The notes: generated by a model from the sequence alone, not told the origin. A stretch of DNA of 64,000 bases from Altererythrobacter sp. BO-6 (GCF_011047315.1 NZ_CP049259.1:2647001-2711000), one strand, 5' to 3'; shown: positions 1 through 9,560, counted from the first letter of the stretch. Translations and numbers: made by a program.

Positions 1-1347
1 GGAAAAGCGCACCATCGGTTCGCGCAGCTTGCCGTACTGCGGGTTGGTGAGGCCTGCGGATGAGAGCGCTTCGTCATCGAGCAGTATCGCCTTGAACACG
101 GCGCGCATGTCACCGCGCCGCCCGCTGCCATTGTTGTTGAACACGCCTGCAACCCGTTGGACGTAAGCGGGCGAGGGGTTGCTGGTCACCAGCCGCTGGA
201 TCATCTGCTGAGCGAAGAATGGCCCGACATTGGGATGATTGAACAGCGCGTCGAGCGTTTGTCGCAGCGTTTCGACCGCGCCCGTTCCGGCGGGGATAGT
301 AGTCCCGAGGAAGCTCTTGGCTTCGTCCGAGTGATAGCCGGTCGTGCGCGGCCTGCGCCATTTGGCCGGATCGGCCGTCATCGGCTGGCGGACGTAGAGC
401 GGGTTCTGGATCTGGGTGGTCGAACCGGGCGAGGCGGGTGTGAAGGTAACGCCGGTATAGTCGTAATCATATCCGGTGAACGCCTTGGCGATCTCCGTCA
501 CATCGTCATTGTCATAGGTCTCGATCGGATTGCCGCTGGCGTTTGTCTTCGGCGTTCCGTCGAGATTGAGTTCGTAGAGCCCGATCGAGAACAGCTGCAT
601 CACCTCGCGCCCGAAATTCTCGTCAGGTACGCGGCCGGTGTTCGGGTCTGCCTTGCGGTTGCCCAGGGTGTTCAGGAACACGCCCAATGCGGGGTTGAGC
701 GTGATCGCTTCCAGCAGATCGCGGAAATTGCCGAAGGCGTGACGGTTCAGCGTGTCCCAGTAATAGCCCATCGCCTGGCTGCGCCAGGTGATATCGACCG
801 AGTTGAGCGAGACGACGAAGAATTCGGACAGTGCCAGCGCCGCACGTTTGCGCACCCCGCTGTTGCCAGCCATCAGCTCGCTCCAGATCATCCGGTCGGC
901 GATACCGGAGTTGAAGTAATACTGGTTGCTGTCGATATTGTCGTAACCACGCGAGGAGAAGAATTGCTCGGCGGTTTGGTCGTTGGCGAGCGACATCTGC
1001 GCATCAAGCCAGGGCTCATATCCGTTTGCGCGCACATCTGCGATTGAAGCCGTTGAAGCGGCAAGCGAAGCATGAAGGATAAACCGCGCGGCCTCCGCGT
1101 CGGTCTGCGGTTTGACGACTGTAGGGCCGGAACTGCCTCCGCCGATTGCCCCGCCGCCTGAACCACCGCCACCGCCGCAAGCCGCGGTGGCCAAGGCCAG
1201 GCCGGCTATTGCTGCGCTACGAGCTTGTACACCACGTTCGCTCCGGGTTGTGGAGTTGTCGGTTGGCGCGGCAGGCTCGGCCGCTTCAAGCACATCTTCC
1301 CTCAAGCGACCCGGCTCCTGCTTCCTGTCCCGGTCATCGCCTCCCAT
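1..1347 (-). CDS. DUF1800 family lipoprotein (3' end beyond left edge)
   Basis: The visible part is 449 residues from ATG 1347; the gene runs off the left edge without a stop. Family-typical stretches include ADRMIWSELMAGNSGVRKRA, REVMQLFSIGLYELN and the TGYDYDYTGVTF region, which mark the DUF1800 family, proteins of unknown biochemical function that are usually exported. The N-terminus is unusual: about 43 polar residues precede a hydrophobic stretch ending in the lipobox LATAAC (Cys57), followed by a glycine-rich linker. The long n-region may mean the start is annotated too far upstream, but no better in-frame ATG was found. In this family a DUF1501 gene normally lies immediately downstream, which would be beyond the left edge. 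The family call is firm; the function is unknown. Confidence 0.85.
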   Translation of the reverse strand, partial: MGGDDRDRKQEPGRLREDVLEAAEPAAPTDNSTTRSERGVQARSAAIAGLALATAACGGGGGSGGGAIGGGSSGPTVVKPQTDAEAARFILHASLAASTASIADVRANGYEPWLDAQMSLANDQTAEQFFSSRGYDNIDSNQYYFNSGIADRMIWSELMAGNSGVRKRAALALSEFFVVSLNSVDITWRSQAMGYYWDTLNRHAFGNFRDLLEAITLNPALGVFLNTLGNRKADPNTGRVPDENFGREVMQLFSIGLYELNLDGTPKTNASGNPIETYDNDDVTEIAKAFTGYDYDYTGVTFTPASPGSTTQIQNPLYVRQPMTADPAKWRRPRTTGYHSDEAKSFLGTTIPAGTGAVETLRQTLDALFNHPNVGPFFAQQMIQRLVTSNPSPAYVQRVAGVFNNNGSGRRGDMRAVFKAILLDDEALSSAGLTNPQYGKLREPMVRFS

Positions 1348-1628
1348 TGGCGCTGACCTGCAAAAGCCCCCATAGCTGAATGTCTTGCGCGAGTTCTTAC
1401 CGCTCAGACTTAGCTTGAAATTAACTATCCCAGCGGGCTGTCGTTGGCGAAGGGATAACCGTTCCGGCCAGCGAGCAATTGCAACGACTGGTCGCGAATT
1501 TCGCGATTAGTGCTATGCATGAGTTCATGCCTCCCATGGCAGGTCTGGACAATCGCGCCTTGGTGCTTGCCCTCGGCCACGCCAACGCCTAGGCCCGCGC
1601 GGTTTGTCTGCCAGATGAGAGTTTCCGC
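1348..1628. other. Intergenic gap between the DUF1800 gene and purA
   Basis: This gap of 281 bases separates two divergently read genes and must hold both promoters. I see no convincing -35/-10 pair, riboswitch or hairpin. A short rightward open stretch ending at TAG 1590 has codon use resembling real genes (about 25 residues from ATG 1515), but no ribosome-binding site or recognisable product, so it is not called as a gene. Confidence 0.3.
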
Positions 1629-2918
1629 ATGGCCAATGTTACCGTGATCGGCGCCCAATGGGGCGATGAGGGCAAGGGCAAGATTGTCGACTGGCTGGCC
1701 AGCCGCGCCGATGCTGTCGTCCGCTTCCAGGGCGGGCACAATGCCGGGCACACGCTGGTGGTGGGCGGCACCACTTACAAGCTTTCGCTGCTGCCCTCCG
1801 GCATCGTGACCGGCACCCTCAGCATCATCGGCAATGGCGTGGTGCTCGATCCGTGGCACCTCAAGACAGAGATCGAAAAACTGGAAAGCCAGGGCGTCAG
1901 CATCACCGATGACAATTTCGCCATCGCTGACAATTGCCCGCTGATCCTGCCGATCCACCGCGATCTTGATGGCTTGCGCGAAACGGCCGCCGGCAGCGGC
2001 AAGATCGGCACAACCGGGCGCGGGATCGGCCCGGCCTATGAGGACAAGGTCGGTCGCCGCGCGATCCGTGTGTGCGACCTCGCGCATCTCGACGACCTGG
2101 AGCCGCAACTCGATCGGCTGTGTGCGCACCACGATGCACTGCGCGCCGGGTTCGACCAGCCGCCAGTTGACCGTGAGCGGCTGCTGGCTGACTTGCGAGA
2201 GATCGCGCCTTTCGTGCTGCAATATGCCCAGCCTGTGTGGAAGCGTCTTAAGAAGGTGCGCAAGGCGGGCGCGCGCATCCTGTTTGAAGGTGCGCAGGGC
2301 GTGCTGCTTGATATCGACCACGGCACCTATCCCTTCGTCACTAGTTCCAATACCGTCAGCGGTACCGCGGCCAGCGGCAGCGGGCTGGGCCCCAACGCCA
2401 CCGGTTTCGTACTGGGGATCGTCAAGGCCTACACGACCCGAGTTGGCAGCGGGCCGTTCCCCACTGAATTGCAGGACGAAGTCGGCCAGCGCCTTGGCGA
2501 GCGCGGGCACGAATTCGGCACCGTCACCGGGCGGCAGCGGCGCTGCGGCTGGTTCGATGCAGTGCTGGTGCGGCAAAGCTGCGCGATCAGCGGTGTAACC
2601 GGCATCGCGCTGACCAAGGTCGACGTACTCGACGGGCTGGAGAAGGTGAAGATTTGCACCGGCTATCGCCTGAAGGGCAAGATCCTCGACTACTATCCCA
2701 GCCACGCGGCTGACCAGGCGGCGGTCGAGCCGATTTATGAAGAGCTCGAAGGCTGGCAGGAATCAACCGCCGGTGCGCGCAGCTGGGCTGACCTGCCCGC
2801 CAATGCGATCAAGTATATCCAGCGCGTGCAGGAATTGATCGAAACGCCGGTGGCGCTGGTTTCGACCAGCCCCGAACGCGACGATACGATCCTGGTGCGC
2901 GATCCATTCCTTGATTGA
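1629..2918 (+). CDS. purA: Adenylosuccinate synthetase
   Basis: PurA joins IMP and aspartate, using GTP, to give adenylosuccinate, the first committed step to AMP in the cytoplasm. At 429 residues the protein has the usual length. The P-loop-like GDEGKGK (residues 12-18) carries catalytic Asp13, and [10 protein letters not shown] supplies catalytic His41. The [14 protein letters not shown] and [20 protein letters not shown] segments and the C-terminal [11 protein letters not shown] loop are all family hallmarks. The ATG at 1629 gives the standard [18 protein letters not shown] start. It is transcribed alone: the next gene has its own promoter and LexA-like box in the 79-bp gap. Identification is essentially certain. 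Confidence 0.98.
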   Translation: MANVTVIGAQWGDEGKGKIVDWLASRADAVVRFQGGHNAGHTLVVGGTTYKLSLLPSGIVTGTLSIIGNGVVLDPWHLKTEIEKLESQGVSITDDNFAIADNCPLILPIHRDLDGLRETAAGSGKIGTTGRGIGPAYEDKVGRRAIRVCDLAHLDDLEPQLDRLCAHHDALRAGFDQPPVDRERLLADLREIAPFVLQYAQPVWKRLKKVRKAGARILFEGAQGVLLDIDHGTYPFVTSSNTVSGTAASGSGLGPNATGFVLGIVKAYTTRVGSGPFPTELQDEVGQRLGERGHEFGTVTGRQRRCGWFDAVLVRQSCAISGVTGIALTKVDVLDGLEKVKICTGYRLKGKILDYYPSHAADQAAVEPIYEELEGWQESTAGARSWADLPANAIKYIQRVQELIETPVALVSTSPERDDTILVRDPFLD

Positions 2919-2934
2919 TTTTTCGCATCAATTC

Positions 2935-2967
2935 TTGACCTGATCCTTTTTTGTTCTTACCCTGTTC
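2935..2967 (+). promoter_or_regulatory. Promoter with perfect alphaproteobacterial LexA (SOS) box
   Basis: GTTC at 2953-2956 and GTTC at 2964-2967 are separated by exactly 7 bases. This is the GTTC-N7-GTTC direct repeat that alphaproteobacterial LexA recognises. A good -35 (TTGACC, 2935-2940) is followed after 17 bp by a weak -10 (TACCCT, 2958-2963) lying inside the box, so LexA bound there would block the polymerase. The box ends 30 bases before the ATG of the next gene, which has a GGGGAAG ribosome-binding site. The motif is read directly; regulation by LexA is inferred. Confidence 0.6.
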
Positions 2968-2997
2968 TTAATTGGGTGCGAATGGGGAAGAATCGGC

Positions 2998-3981
2998 ATG
3001 AAACAGTCGAGCGAGATTGAATATCGCGCAGCTGACGACTCTCCGTATCAACGCGGGAGTGTCGCGATATTTTCAGATCGGGCTTTCTGGCGGCATCAGG
3101 CGGCGGATGAACTGGCCGGGGCTGACTTCAGCATTCTTTACCAGGGACCCGTTGACCAGCTTCTTGACGGTAGCATCGCCTTGCTTGGCGATGCCGTGCT
3201 GCTTGATGTGCCCTGCGTGGATGCCTCCGCAATGGCAGCGCTGTGCCTGCTCGATATGCGCATCGCCGCGTCAGGTGCGCGCTTGGTGGTTTCGACTTCG
3301 ATCGCGGCGCTGGACGATGTCTTTGCGTGCTTCGATCAGTCGCAGCCGGAAATCCTGGTTGATCCCTCTCCGCCTGAGCGTTTGCTTGCTGTCGGGCGCA
3401 GCCTTGCGGGCACCAACCGGGGGCATGTTCGCGAACTTTCTGCCCAGGATCGCGCCGTATTGCTCAACCTGACCGAGCAGGTCGAAGCAATATCGCGGCG
3501 GCTCGAGAATTTCGCGCAGCAAGCGGGTGTTGACGAAACGGCGGGCGCGGAATCCGGTCTGCGCGACAATCGGCCCGTGTTTCGCGGGTTTGGCGAAGCT
3601 GACCGGGACGAGCCACTGGTGCGGCGCAGCCTCCCCGATCCGCGACTGGTGCGCCGGATCATCCGCCAGCGGCACGCGCGCACAAAATATTTCGAGGCTG
3701 CGCTGTTTGCCGATCCGGCCTGGGACATGCTGCTCGATCTCACCGCGGCACATGCCGAACACCGGCGCGTGTCGGTAACCTCGCTATGCCTTGCTGCCGG
3801 CGTGCCGGCCACCACTGCGCTGCGCTGGATCCAGCAGATGACCGACGACGGCCTGTTCGAGCGAGTGGCGGATTCGTCTGACAAGCGCCGGGTGTTTATC
3901 TCGCTAAGCGAAAAGGCTTGCGACGCGATGGCGCGCTATTTCGCGGAGATCGAGGCCGGCGCCGCCGCCTATGCGGCCTGA
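2998..3981 (+). CDS. Winged-helix (MarR-like) DNA-binding protein, SOS-box preceded
   Basis: The protein has 327 residues. The last ~110 form a winged-helix domain of a type common in sphingomonads: an ADPAWDMLLDLTAAHAEHR helix, a recognition-helix region VTSLCLAAGVPATTALRWI, and a wing with DKRRVFISLSEKA. The first ~150 residues resemble no domain I can name; they include an alternating hydrophobic/acidic stretch (residues ~20-120) that could be a decayed sensory or receiver-like fold, then a short helical linker. ATG 2998 follows GGGGAAG with good spacing. The upstream LexA box suggests induction by DNA damage. The 3' end overlaps the convergent siroheme-synthase-like gene by 13 bases. The DNA-binding call is reasonably sure; the target genes are unknown. 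Confidence 0.75.
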   Translation: MKQSSEIEYRAADDSPYQRGSVAIFSDRAFWRHQAADELAGADFSILYQGPVDQLLDGSIALLGDAVLLDVPCVDASAMAALCLLDMRIAASGARLVVSTSIAALDDVFACFDQSQPEILVDPSPPERLLAVGRSLAGTNRGHVRELSAQDRAVLLNLTEQVEAISRRLENFAQQAGVDETAGAESGLRDNRPVFRGFGEADRDEPLVRRSLPDPRLVRRIIRQRHARTKYFEAALFADPAWDMLLDLTAAHAEHRRVSVTSLCLAAGVPATTALRWIQQMTDDGLFERVADSSDKRRVFISLSEKACDAMARYFAEIEAGAAAYAA

Positions 3982-4766
3982 TCGGGGGCTTTGAGCACCA
4001 CTGTCAGTCCCGGCGCTGCGTTCGGCGCGGTTCCATCCAGTTGTTCCCGCGCCGCATCCGCGCGCGCGCGGGCCAAAATCGCGGCAGGAATTTCGCCATC
4101 GAGCAGCAGCGTATCCGCTTCTCCGAGCAAGCGGGCTTGCCGCAAGGTTAGGTCTTCGGGGTCCAACGAGCTTAGTGCGATAGTCTCGATCCGCGCAGGT
4201 TCTGGCCGGTCCGCGTCCGCGAGCCATTGCGCAACGCGCGCATGCGCAACCGGATCGAACGGATCGAGTGCCCCGCCTTCGCGTAAACTATCGTCCAGCG
4301 CGCGGCGGCGGTCAGCGCCATCGGGAAATTTGCGCCGCAACGCGTCGCGCCCGGCGAACAGCGCCTGCGCAAGTTCGCCCAGTGATTGCGGCAGCAACCG
4401 CTCGAGCCGCAGCCGGACATGCTTGGCAAGGCCGGCCGAGGCACCACCGGTTCCGATCGCGATCAGCAACGGTTCGCGCTCCAGAATGCTGGGCGTGGTG
4501 AAATCGCACAGATCGGGCATGTCGACCACGTTCACCAGCATCCCTGCGCAGCGCAGGTTTATGGCTGCGTTTTCGCAGGCGCGCGGATCGTCATAAGCGA
4601 CGAAGGCGAGCCGCACGCCCTCGTCGATCGCGCGTTGCATATCGTATTCGATTACACCTCCGGCGCGTTCGACCAGCCGCTTCTTCGGCTCTGCCGCGTC
4701 GCCATCGCCCAGCACCAGGACTTTCTGGCCCTGGATGCGATGGAACAGCGGCAGCGAGTTGATCAT
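3969..4766 (-). CDS. Siroheme synthase N-terminal domain protein (precorrin-2 dehydrogenase / ferrochelatase)
   Basis: At 265 residues this corresponds to the CysG N-terminal half only. It would oxidise precorrin-2 with NAD+ and insert iron to give siroheme, the cofactor of sulfite and nitrite reductases. The NAD site is VLVLGDGDAA (residues ~16-25). NVVDMPDLCDFTTPSI carries the conserved Asp of the active site, and GTGGASAGLAKHVRLRLERL carries the conserved Ser. No uroporphyrinogen methyltransferase domain is attached, so precorrin-2 must come from a separate enzyme. It follows lysA by 15 bases and is probably the last gene of the argH-lysA transcription unit. Its tail overlaps the winged-helix gene by 13 bases in convergent orientation. 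Confidence 0.88.
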   Translation of the reverse strand: MINSLPLFHRIQGQKVLVLGDGDAAEPKKRLVERAGGVIEYDMQRAIDEGVRLAFVAYDDPRACENAAINLRCAGMLVNVVDMPDLCDFTTPSILEREPLLIAIGTGGASAGLAKHVRLRLERLLPQSLGELAQALFAGRDALRRKFPDGADRRRALDDSLREGGALDPFDPVAHARVAQWLADADRPEPARIETIALSSLDPEDLTLRQARLLGEADTLLLDGEIPAAILARARADAAREQLDGTAPNAAPGLTVVLKAPDQAA

Positions 4767-4781
4767 GCCAACCTGTCGGGC

Positions 4782-6041
4782 CTAAAGCCAATCGGGGACG
4801 CGCTCAGCATCCATGATGGCCGCCGGGTGCAGGCGGTCCGCCACCACCGCATAGCGATCCCCGTCAACCAGCACTTCCGGCACGAAGCCGCGCGAGTTGT
4901 AGGAACTGGCCATGGTAGCGCCATAGGCGCCGGCAGTGCGGAACACTGCAAGGTCACCCGCCACCAGTGCGTCGCATTCGCGATCGCGCGCAAAGGTATC
5001 GCCGGTTTCGCAGATCGGGCCGACGATATTGGCGGTCATGCGTTCGCCGCTGGGCTGGACTGCATCGAAATCGTGCCATGCGCCATAGAGTGAAGGGCGA
5101 GCGAGGTCATTCATCGCGGCATCGACGATCACGAAGGGTGGGCCGTTGCCGCCCCGCTTTACCCGGATCACGCGAGTCAAGAGGACGCCGGCATTGCCTG
5201 CGATCACGCGACCCGGCTCGAAGGTCAGGTGTACTCCCCAGTCTTTCGTCACACGTGCGACCATTGCGCCATAATCGGCCGGGGTGGGCGGGTTTTCGCC
5301 AGCCCGATAGCGCACGCCAAGCCCACCGCCCAGATCGACATGGGTGATCGTGTGACCCGCCGCGCGCAGGTCTGCCACAAGTTCAGCGACCTTGCCGAAA
5401 GCAGTTTCAAGCGGCTCCAGATCGAGCAGCTGGCTGCCGATATGCACCGCCACGCCGCGCAGGTTCAACCCATCCAGCGCAGCCAGTTCCGCAAACACTT
5501 CGCGGGCATGCATCAGCGGGATACCGAACTTGTTCTCGGCCTTGCCCGTAGAGATCTTCTCATGCGTTTTGGCGTCGACATCGGGGTTGATGCGCAGGCA
5601 GGCGGGGGCCCGCTCGCCGCGCGCCGCAGCCAGTTCTGCCAGTTCGCGGCCTTCTTCGCGGGATTCGATGTTGAACTGGCCGATGCCCTTGTCGAGCCCC
5701 AGCTCCAGCTCGGCGCGGGTCTTGCCCACGCCCGAGAACACAATCATCTCCGGCGACATTCCGGCTGCGAGGGCACGGACGAGCTCGCCGCTGGAGACCA
5801 CATCTGCGCCGAAGCCCTGCTTTTGCAGGACCTTCAGCACGGCGAGGTTGGGGTTGGCCTTGACCGCAAAGGCAATCAGCTTGTTCGGCACACCGTCGAG
5901 CCCCTCGCGCATGACGCGCGCATGCCGTTCCAGCGTGGCCCGCGAATAGACGTAAACGGGTGTGCCGACTTCCTCGGCAATGCGCGGCAGCGGCACATCT
6001 TCGGCGTAGAGCACGCCATTCTTAAAAGCGAAATGGTCCAT
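4782..6041 (-). CDS. lysA: Diaminopimelate decarboxylase
   Basis: LysA removes CO2 from meso-diaminopimelate to make L-lysine. The 419-residue protein is a fold-III PLP enzyme. FAVKANPN carries the PLP lysine (Lys61), HIGSQLLDLEP and the DLGGGLGVRY glycine loop bind the phosphate, and CETGDTFARDR contributes the Cys of the second active-site half. The start at ATG 6041 (MDHFAFKNG) matches the family. It sits between a small lipoprotein gene (18 bases upstream) and the siroheme-synthase-like gene (15 bases downstream), in a run beginning with argH, so arginine and lysine biosynthesis genes share a transcription unit here. Identification is firm. Confidence 0.98.
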   Translation of the reverse strand: MDHFAFKNGVLYAEDVPLPRIAEEVGTPVYVYSRATLERHARVMREGLDGVPNKLIAFAVKANPNLAVLKVLQKQGFGADVVSSGELVRALAAGMSPEMIVFSGVGKTRAELELGLDKGIGQFNIESREEGRELAELAAARGERAPACLRINPDVDAKTHEKISTGKAENKFGIPLMHAREVFAELAALDGLNLRGVAVHIGSQLLDLEPLETAFGKVAELVADLRAAGHTITHVDLGGGLGVRYRAGENPPTPADYGAMVARVTKDWGVHLTFEPGRVIAGNAGVLLTRVIRVKRGGNGPPFVIVDAAMNDLARPSLYGAWHDFDAVQPSGERMTANIVGPICETGDTFARDRECDALVAGDLAVFRTAGAYGATMASSYNSRGFVPEVLVDGDRYAVVADRLHPAAIMDAERVPDWL

Positions 6042-6059
6042 CTTTTCCCTGGTTTCGGT

Positions 6060-6311
6060 CTATTCTGGCGGCAGGTCGAAGGGATCGTCCGCCCGCTCTT
6101 CCGAACGGCGCCGCAATTCCACACTACGCTGGGGAGCAGCGAGAGTTTCCATCTCCAGCAGCTCTTCGGCACTCGGCTGCGTCTCGCTACCATAGGGTGC
6201 GGGCGGCAAGGCCTGGTTCGCCAGAGGCTCGATGTCCGAGCGCTGTCCGCATGCGGCAGCTAGCGCGGCAAGGCCCAGCAGTGCGGGCGTAGCAAGGTGC
6301 CATAGTCTCAT
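6060..6311 (-). CDS. Small lipoprotein between argH and lysA
   Basis: The protein has 83 residues with a clear lipoprotein signal: hydrophobic residues ~7-20 ending in AAAC (Cys21). The remainder is short, polar and rich in Glu, Arg and Pro, with no recognisable domain, so it is probably a small outer-membrane or periplasmic lipoprotein. The start codon overlaps the argH stop by 4 bases (ATGA), indicating translational coupling. Small lipoproteins at this position between argH and lysA are a recurrent arrangement in alphaproteobacteria (recalled, not checked). Function unknown. Confidence 0.8.
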   Translation of the reverse strand: MRLWHLATPALLGLAALAAACGQRSDIEPLANQALPPAPYGSETQPSAEELLEMETLAAPQRSVELRRRSEERADDPFDLPPE

Positions 6312-7702
6312 CTTGTCAATCCCATCCGCGCTTTGGCCAGTTCGATCTGGTGCCTTACCTGATCGGGCGCGGTGCCGCCATAGGAGGCGCGCGAGGCGAC
6401 CGAAGCATCGACCGAAAGCGCCTCGTAGACCCGCTCGTCGATACGCGGGTCGATGCCCTGCAATACGTCAAGCGGCAGCTGGTCAAGCGCGACGCCATCG
6501 GCTTCGGCCCGCTTCACAGCCGCGCCGGTGATGTGGTGCGCCTCGCGGAAAGGCACGTCCGCCTCGCGCACAAGCCAATCGGCAAGGTCGGTCGCCGTGG
6601 CATAACCCAGCTCTGCCGCCTGCCGCATGCGCGCGGTGTTGAACGTGCTGTCTGCCACCATGCCGGTCATTGCAGCGATGCTGAGTGCAAGCAGCCCTGC
6701 AGCTTCGAACACCGGCGGCTTGTCATCCTGCATGTCCTTCGAATAGGCGAGCGGCAGGCCCTTCATGGTGATCATCAGCGATGTTGCACAGCCGATGATC
6801 CGCCCGGCATGGCCACGCACAAGCTCGGCGGCGTCGGGGTTTTTCTTTTGCGGCATGATCGAGCTGCCGGTGCTGAGCGCGTCGGGCAGCCGCACAAAGC
6901 CGAACGGCTGGCTGGCCCAGATGATGAACTCCTCTGCCAAGCGCGACAGGTGCAGCGCGCACTGGCTCGCCGCCATCAGGAAATCGAGCGCAAAGTCGCG
7001 ATCGGACACCGCATCCAGGCTGTTGCGCGTCGGCGCGGCAAATCCCAGTGCTTTGGCAGTCATCTGGCGGTCGATCGGAAAGCCCGTGCCGGCCAGCGCC
7101 GCGCTGCCCAGCGGGCACATCGACAGCCGCGTGCGCGCGTCATTGAAGCGGTCGCGGTCGCGCTCGATCATCTCGAAATAGGCCATCAGGTGATGGCCCA
7201 GCGTCACTGGCTGCGCAGTCTGCAAATGGGTGAAGCCGGGCATGATGCTGGCCGCGTGGGCCTCTGCCTGGTCCAGCAGGGCGAGCTGCAAGCGGCCCAG
7301 CGCGGCATCGGTCTCGTCGATCGCGTCACGCACCCACAGTTTGAAATCGGTCGCAACCTGGTCGTTGCGGCTGCGCGCGGTGTGGAGGCGTCCGGCAACT
7401 GGCCCGATCAGTTCGCCGAGCCGCGCTTCGGTGGTCATATGGATGTCTTCAAGGTCCCAGTTCTCAGGCACCCCGTCACGCTCATACTCGGCTGCGACCT
7501 TATCAAGGCCATCTGAAATCGCCCGGGCATCTTCGGCGGAAACGATCCCCTGCGCGCCCAGCATCGCAACATGCGCCTTCGACGCAGCGATATCCTGCCG
7601 CCACAGCGCCTTGTCGAAAGGAATCGAGGCGTTGATTTCGCGCATGATCGCGCTAGGTCCTTCAGCGAACCTTCCGCCCCACATCTGATTGGAGCCCGAC
7701 AT
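6308..7702 (-). CDS. argH: Argininosuccinate lyase
   Basis: ArgH cleaves argininosuccinate to arginine and fumarate, the last step of arginine synthesis. From ATG 7702 the protein has 464 residues, the normal length. The superfamily signature [12 protein letters not shown] lies at residues 279-290 and supplies the catalytic Ser loop. WGGRFAEGP at the N-terminus, [14 protein letters not shown] and [16 protein letters not shown] are further hallmarks. The open frame continues far upstream, but family starts and the MWGGRF motif place the start at 7702 (or possibly ATG 7684). At 7702 the start codon overlaps the ATG of the divergent tlpA gene. Its stop overlaps the downstream lipoprotein start. 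Confidence 0.97.
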   Translation of the reverse strand: MSGSNQMWGGRFAEGPSAIMREINASIPFDKALWRQDIAASKAHVAMLGAQGIVSAEDARAISDGLDKVAAEYERDGVPENWDLEDIHMTTEARLGELIGPVAGRLHTARSRNDQVATDFKLWVRDAIDETDAALGRLQLALLDQAEAHAASIMPGFTHLQTAQPVTLGHHLMAYFEMIERDRDRFNDARTRLSMCPLGSAALAGTGFPIDRQMTAKALGFAAPTRNSLDAVSDRDFALDFLMAASQCALHLSRLAEEFIIWASQPFGFVRLPDALSTGSSIMPQKKNPDAAELVRGHAGRIIGCATSLMITMKGLPLAYSKDMQDDKPPVFEAAGLLALSIAAMTGMVADSTFNTARMRQAAELGYATATDLADWLVREADVPFREAHHITGAAVKRAEADGVALDQLPLDVLQGIDPRIDERVYEALSVDASVASRASYGGTAPDQVRHQIELAKARMGLTR

Positions 7703-8273
7703 GTCCTTACGGCTATCGCTCACTGTCCTCGCCTCGGCGCTGTTTCTGGCCGCCTGCGATAGTGGCGCGGAGGGCGACGCGCAACAGCAGGAGCAATTGG
7801 GCAAGGCCAAGCCAGAATTGACTGGCGAGATCGATCGCAGCTTTGCTGGCGAGCTGATGCCCGCGATCACGGTCAAAGACCCGGACGGGAAGGAGCTGAA
7901 CCTCGCCGCTCTGAAAGGCCAGCCGGTGCTGCTGAATCTGTGGGCGACCTGGTGCGCACCCTGCGTGGTCGAGATGCCGATGCTCGACGAACTTGCGGCG
8001 GTGAAGGACGGCGAGCTACGGGTGGTTACCGTGAGCCAGGACATGCGCGGCGCGGAGGCGGTTGTGCCGTTCTTTGCCGATCGCAAGTTTGCGCGGCTCG
8101 AACCGTGGCTTGATCCGGCAAACGACCTCGCGGCGGCATATGGCGGGGGCGGGGTGATGCCACTGACAGTGCTCTACGATGCAGAGGGCCAAGAACTTTT
8201 CCGCGTTGCTGGAGGATATCACTGGGATAGCGAGGATGCGCTGGCGGCGATAGAGGAAGCCATCGCCCGCTAG
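7701..8273 (+). CDS. TlpA-family thioredoxin-like lipoprotein
   Basis: The protein has 190 residues. The signal ends in a lipobox (LAAC, Cys19), so it is anchored on the periplasmic side. The thioredoxin-like domain has the redox motif WCAPC (Cys85 and Cys88) and a conserved [14 protein letters not shown] context, typical of TlpA/ResA-type reductases that keep periplasmic thiols, often of cytochrome c or CuA sites, reduced. ATG 7701 is preceded by GGAG with 6-base spacing and is preferred over a TTG at 7689. It diverges from argH with overlapping start codons, so its promoter must lie within argH coding sequence. The family is certain; the partner is unknown. Confidence 0.9.
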   Translation: MSLRLSLTVLASALFLAACDSGAEGDAQQQEQLGKAKPELTGEIDRSFAGELMPAITVKDPDGKELNLAALKGQPVLLNLWATWCAPCVVEMPMLDELAAVKDGELRVVTVSQDMRGAEAVVPFFADRKFARLEPWLDPANDLAAAYGGGGVMPLTVLYDAEGQELFRVAGGYHWDSEDALAAIEEAIAR

Positions 8274-8290
8274 TCTGCCCGCCGGCTCAA

Positions 8291-9560
8291 CTAGTTGGCG
8301 GCTGCAGTCGCCGCAGTCAGCGGCGCGCCGCTCGCGAGCTGTTCTTCGATGCGGGTGAATGCCGAATGGCTGCCCGTGTCAGCATCGAGCACATCGGTGG
8401 CGAAATAGGCCACCCCTTCGCCGCGCTGCAGGTCGATCCACAGGCCCGATTTCAGCCCATAGGCGCTTCCGGCATGGCCAACGCGCGGGCGCCCGTCACC
8501 GAACGGATCGTCATGACAACCGTCAGTGCCGGTCGCGAGTGTCTGGCTGGCAAGGCCATATTGGCACATGAAGCCCGACTGGCTGTGGCCGTTGCCGTCA
8601 TCTTCGTCTGTCTCGCCATTTTGGCCATTGAAGGCCCATAAAGGGGTCAGCAGGGTCCTGACGGATTCGGATTCGAGCAATCGGACCCCGTCGACCTCGC
8701 CCTGGCCCAGCAGGAGTTGGCCGATTTTGGCGAGACCGACCATCGAAATGCGCAATCCGCCCTGGGGTGAAAAGATCGCGCCGTTTTGGCCCGGCACCCA
8801 GTGTGCGGCAATATCGCACGACCCGTCGCGGGCGGGGGGTGACCGGGCAATCGGGCATCCCACCGCGATGCTCGTCCTTTACCGGCTTCCGCTCGCGATA
8901 GAGTGCCACCGCGCGGGCGGCATGGTCTTCGTCGCAATCGGCCCAGTTAAAACAGGCCTCAATTTGCAGGGGCTCCAGCACAATATCACCAACCAACCGG
9001 TCAAACCGCTCGCCGGTTGTTTTTTCCATTACCGCCGCGATCACCGGGAAGTTGAAATTGGTGTAACGGAAGAAAGTCCCTGGCGCGTGTTGCCCGTCCC
9101 ACGCGCGGGCATCGGCCAGCACCTGCGCCATGTCTGCATCAAGCGGCAGCACATAGTCGATATTGTCGGTCAGGCTCGACTGGTGGGAAAGCAACATGCG
9201 CAGCGTAATCGGCACATCCGGGAAAGCCGGATTTCGTAACTGCCAACCCAGCTTTGCGGACACATCGTCATCAAGCGCCAGCTTGCCTTCTTCTACCAGT
9301 CGCATGACCGCGATGGCGACCACGAGCTTCGAGATTGACGCGACCCGCACGGGATCATCGGCAGTGACGGCGCGCCCCGATTGCAGGTCGGCAATGCCGG
9401 CTGCCTCGACCTGGGCGATCTCGGATGCCGTGAATTGTACCCTGACTTGTGCCAACGGGGCTTGCCGTTCGGGTGCTGCCGGTTCCTCAGCCAAGGCAAT
9501 ATTCATCGGTGTGGCAAGCAGCATGGAGAGTAAGGCAACCTGGCTTATGCGTCCGCGCAT
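8291..9560 (-). pseudogene. Serine hydrolase (class C beta-lactamase fold), broken by +1 frameshift
   Basis: The N-terminal part (from ATG 9560) has a signal peptide and the SxxK nucleophile motif (SISK) followed by YTN, the second motif of penicillin-binding/class C beta-lactamase folds. The C-terminal part (from about 8840 to the stop at 8291) holds the HAG third motif ([12 protein letters not shown]). The two lie in different frames. The break falls in a run of six G at 8834-8839; removing one base restores PVTPARDG continuity and gives exactly 422 residues. The enzyme would be a periplasmic esterase, peptidase or beta-lactamase-like protein. Ribosome site AAGGGA precedes ATG 9560. It may be a real pseudogene or a homopolymer sequence error. 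Confidence 0.8.

Noticed and set aside
157..1047. Rightward 296-codon open stretch opposite the DUF1800 gene
   Set aside because: The leftward frame gives a coherent DUF1800 protein with lipobox; the rightward reading has no family features.
1515..1592. Short open stretch just before purA
   Set aside because: Codon use looks plausible, but only 25 residues, no ribosome site, no recognisable product.
1425..2705. Leftward 426-codon open stretch across purA
   Set aside because: It is a mirror frame of a certain purA; high G+C creates long antisense frames.
6350..7516. Rightward 388-codon open stretch inside argH
   Set aside because: His/Arg-rich shadow of the argH reading frame with no domain or ribosome site.
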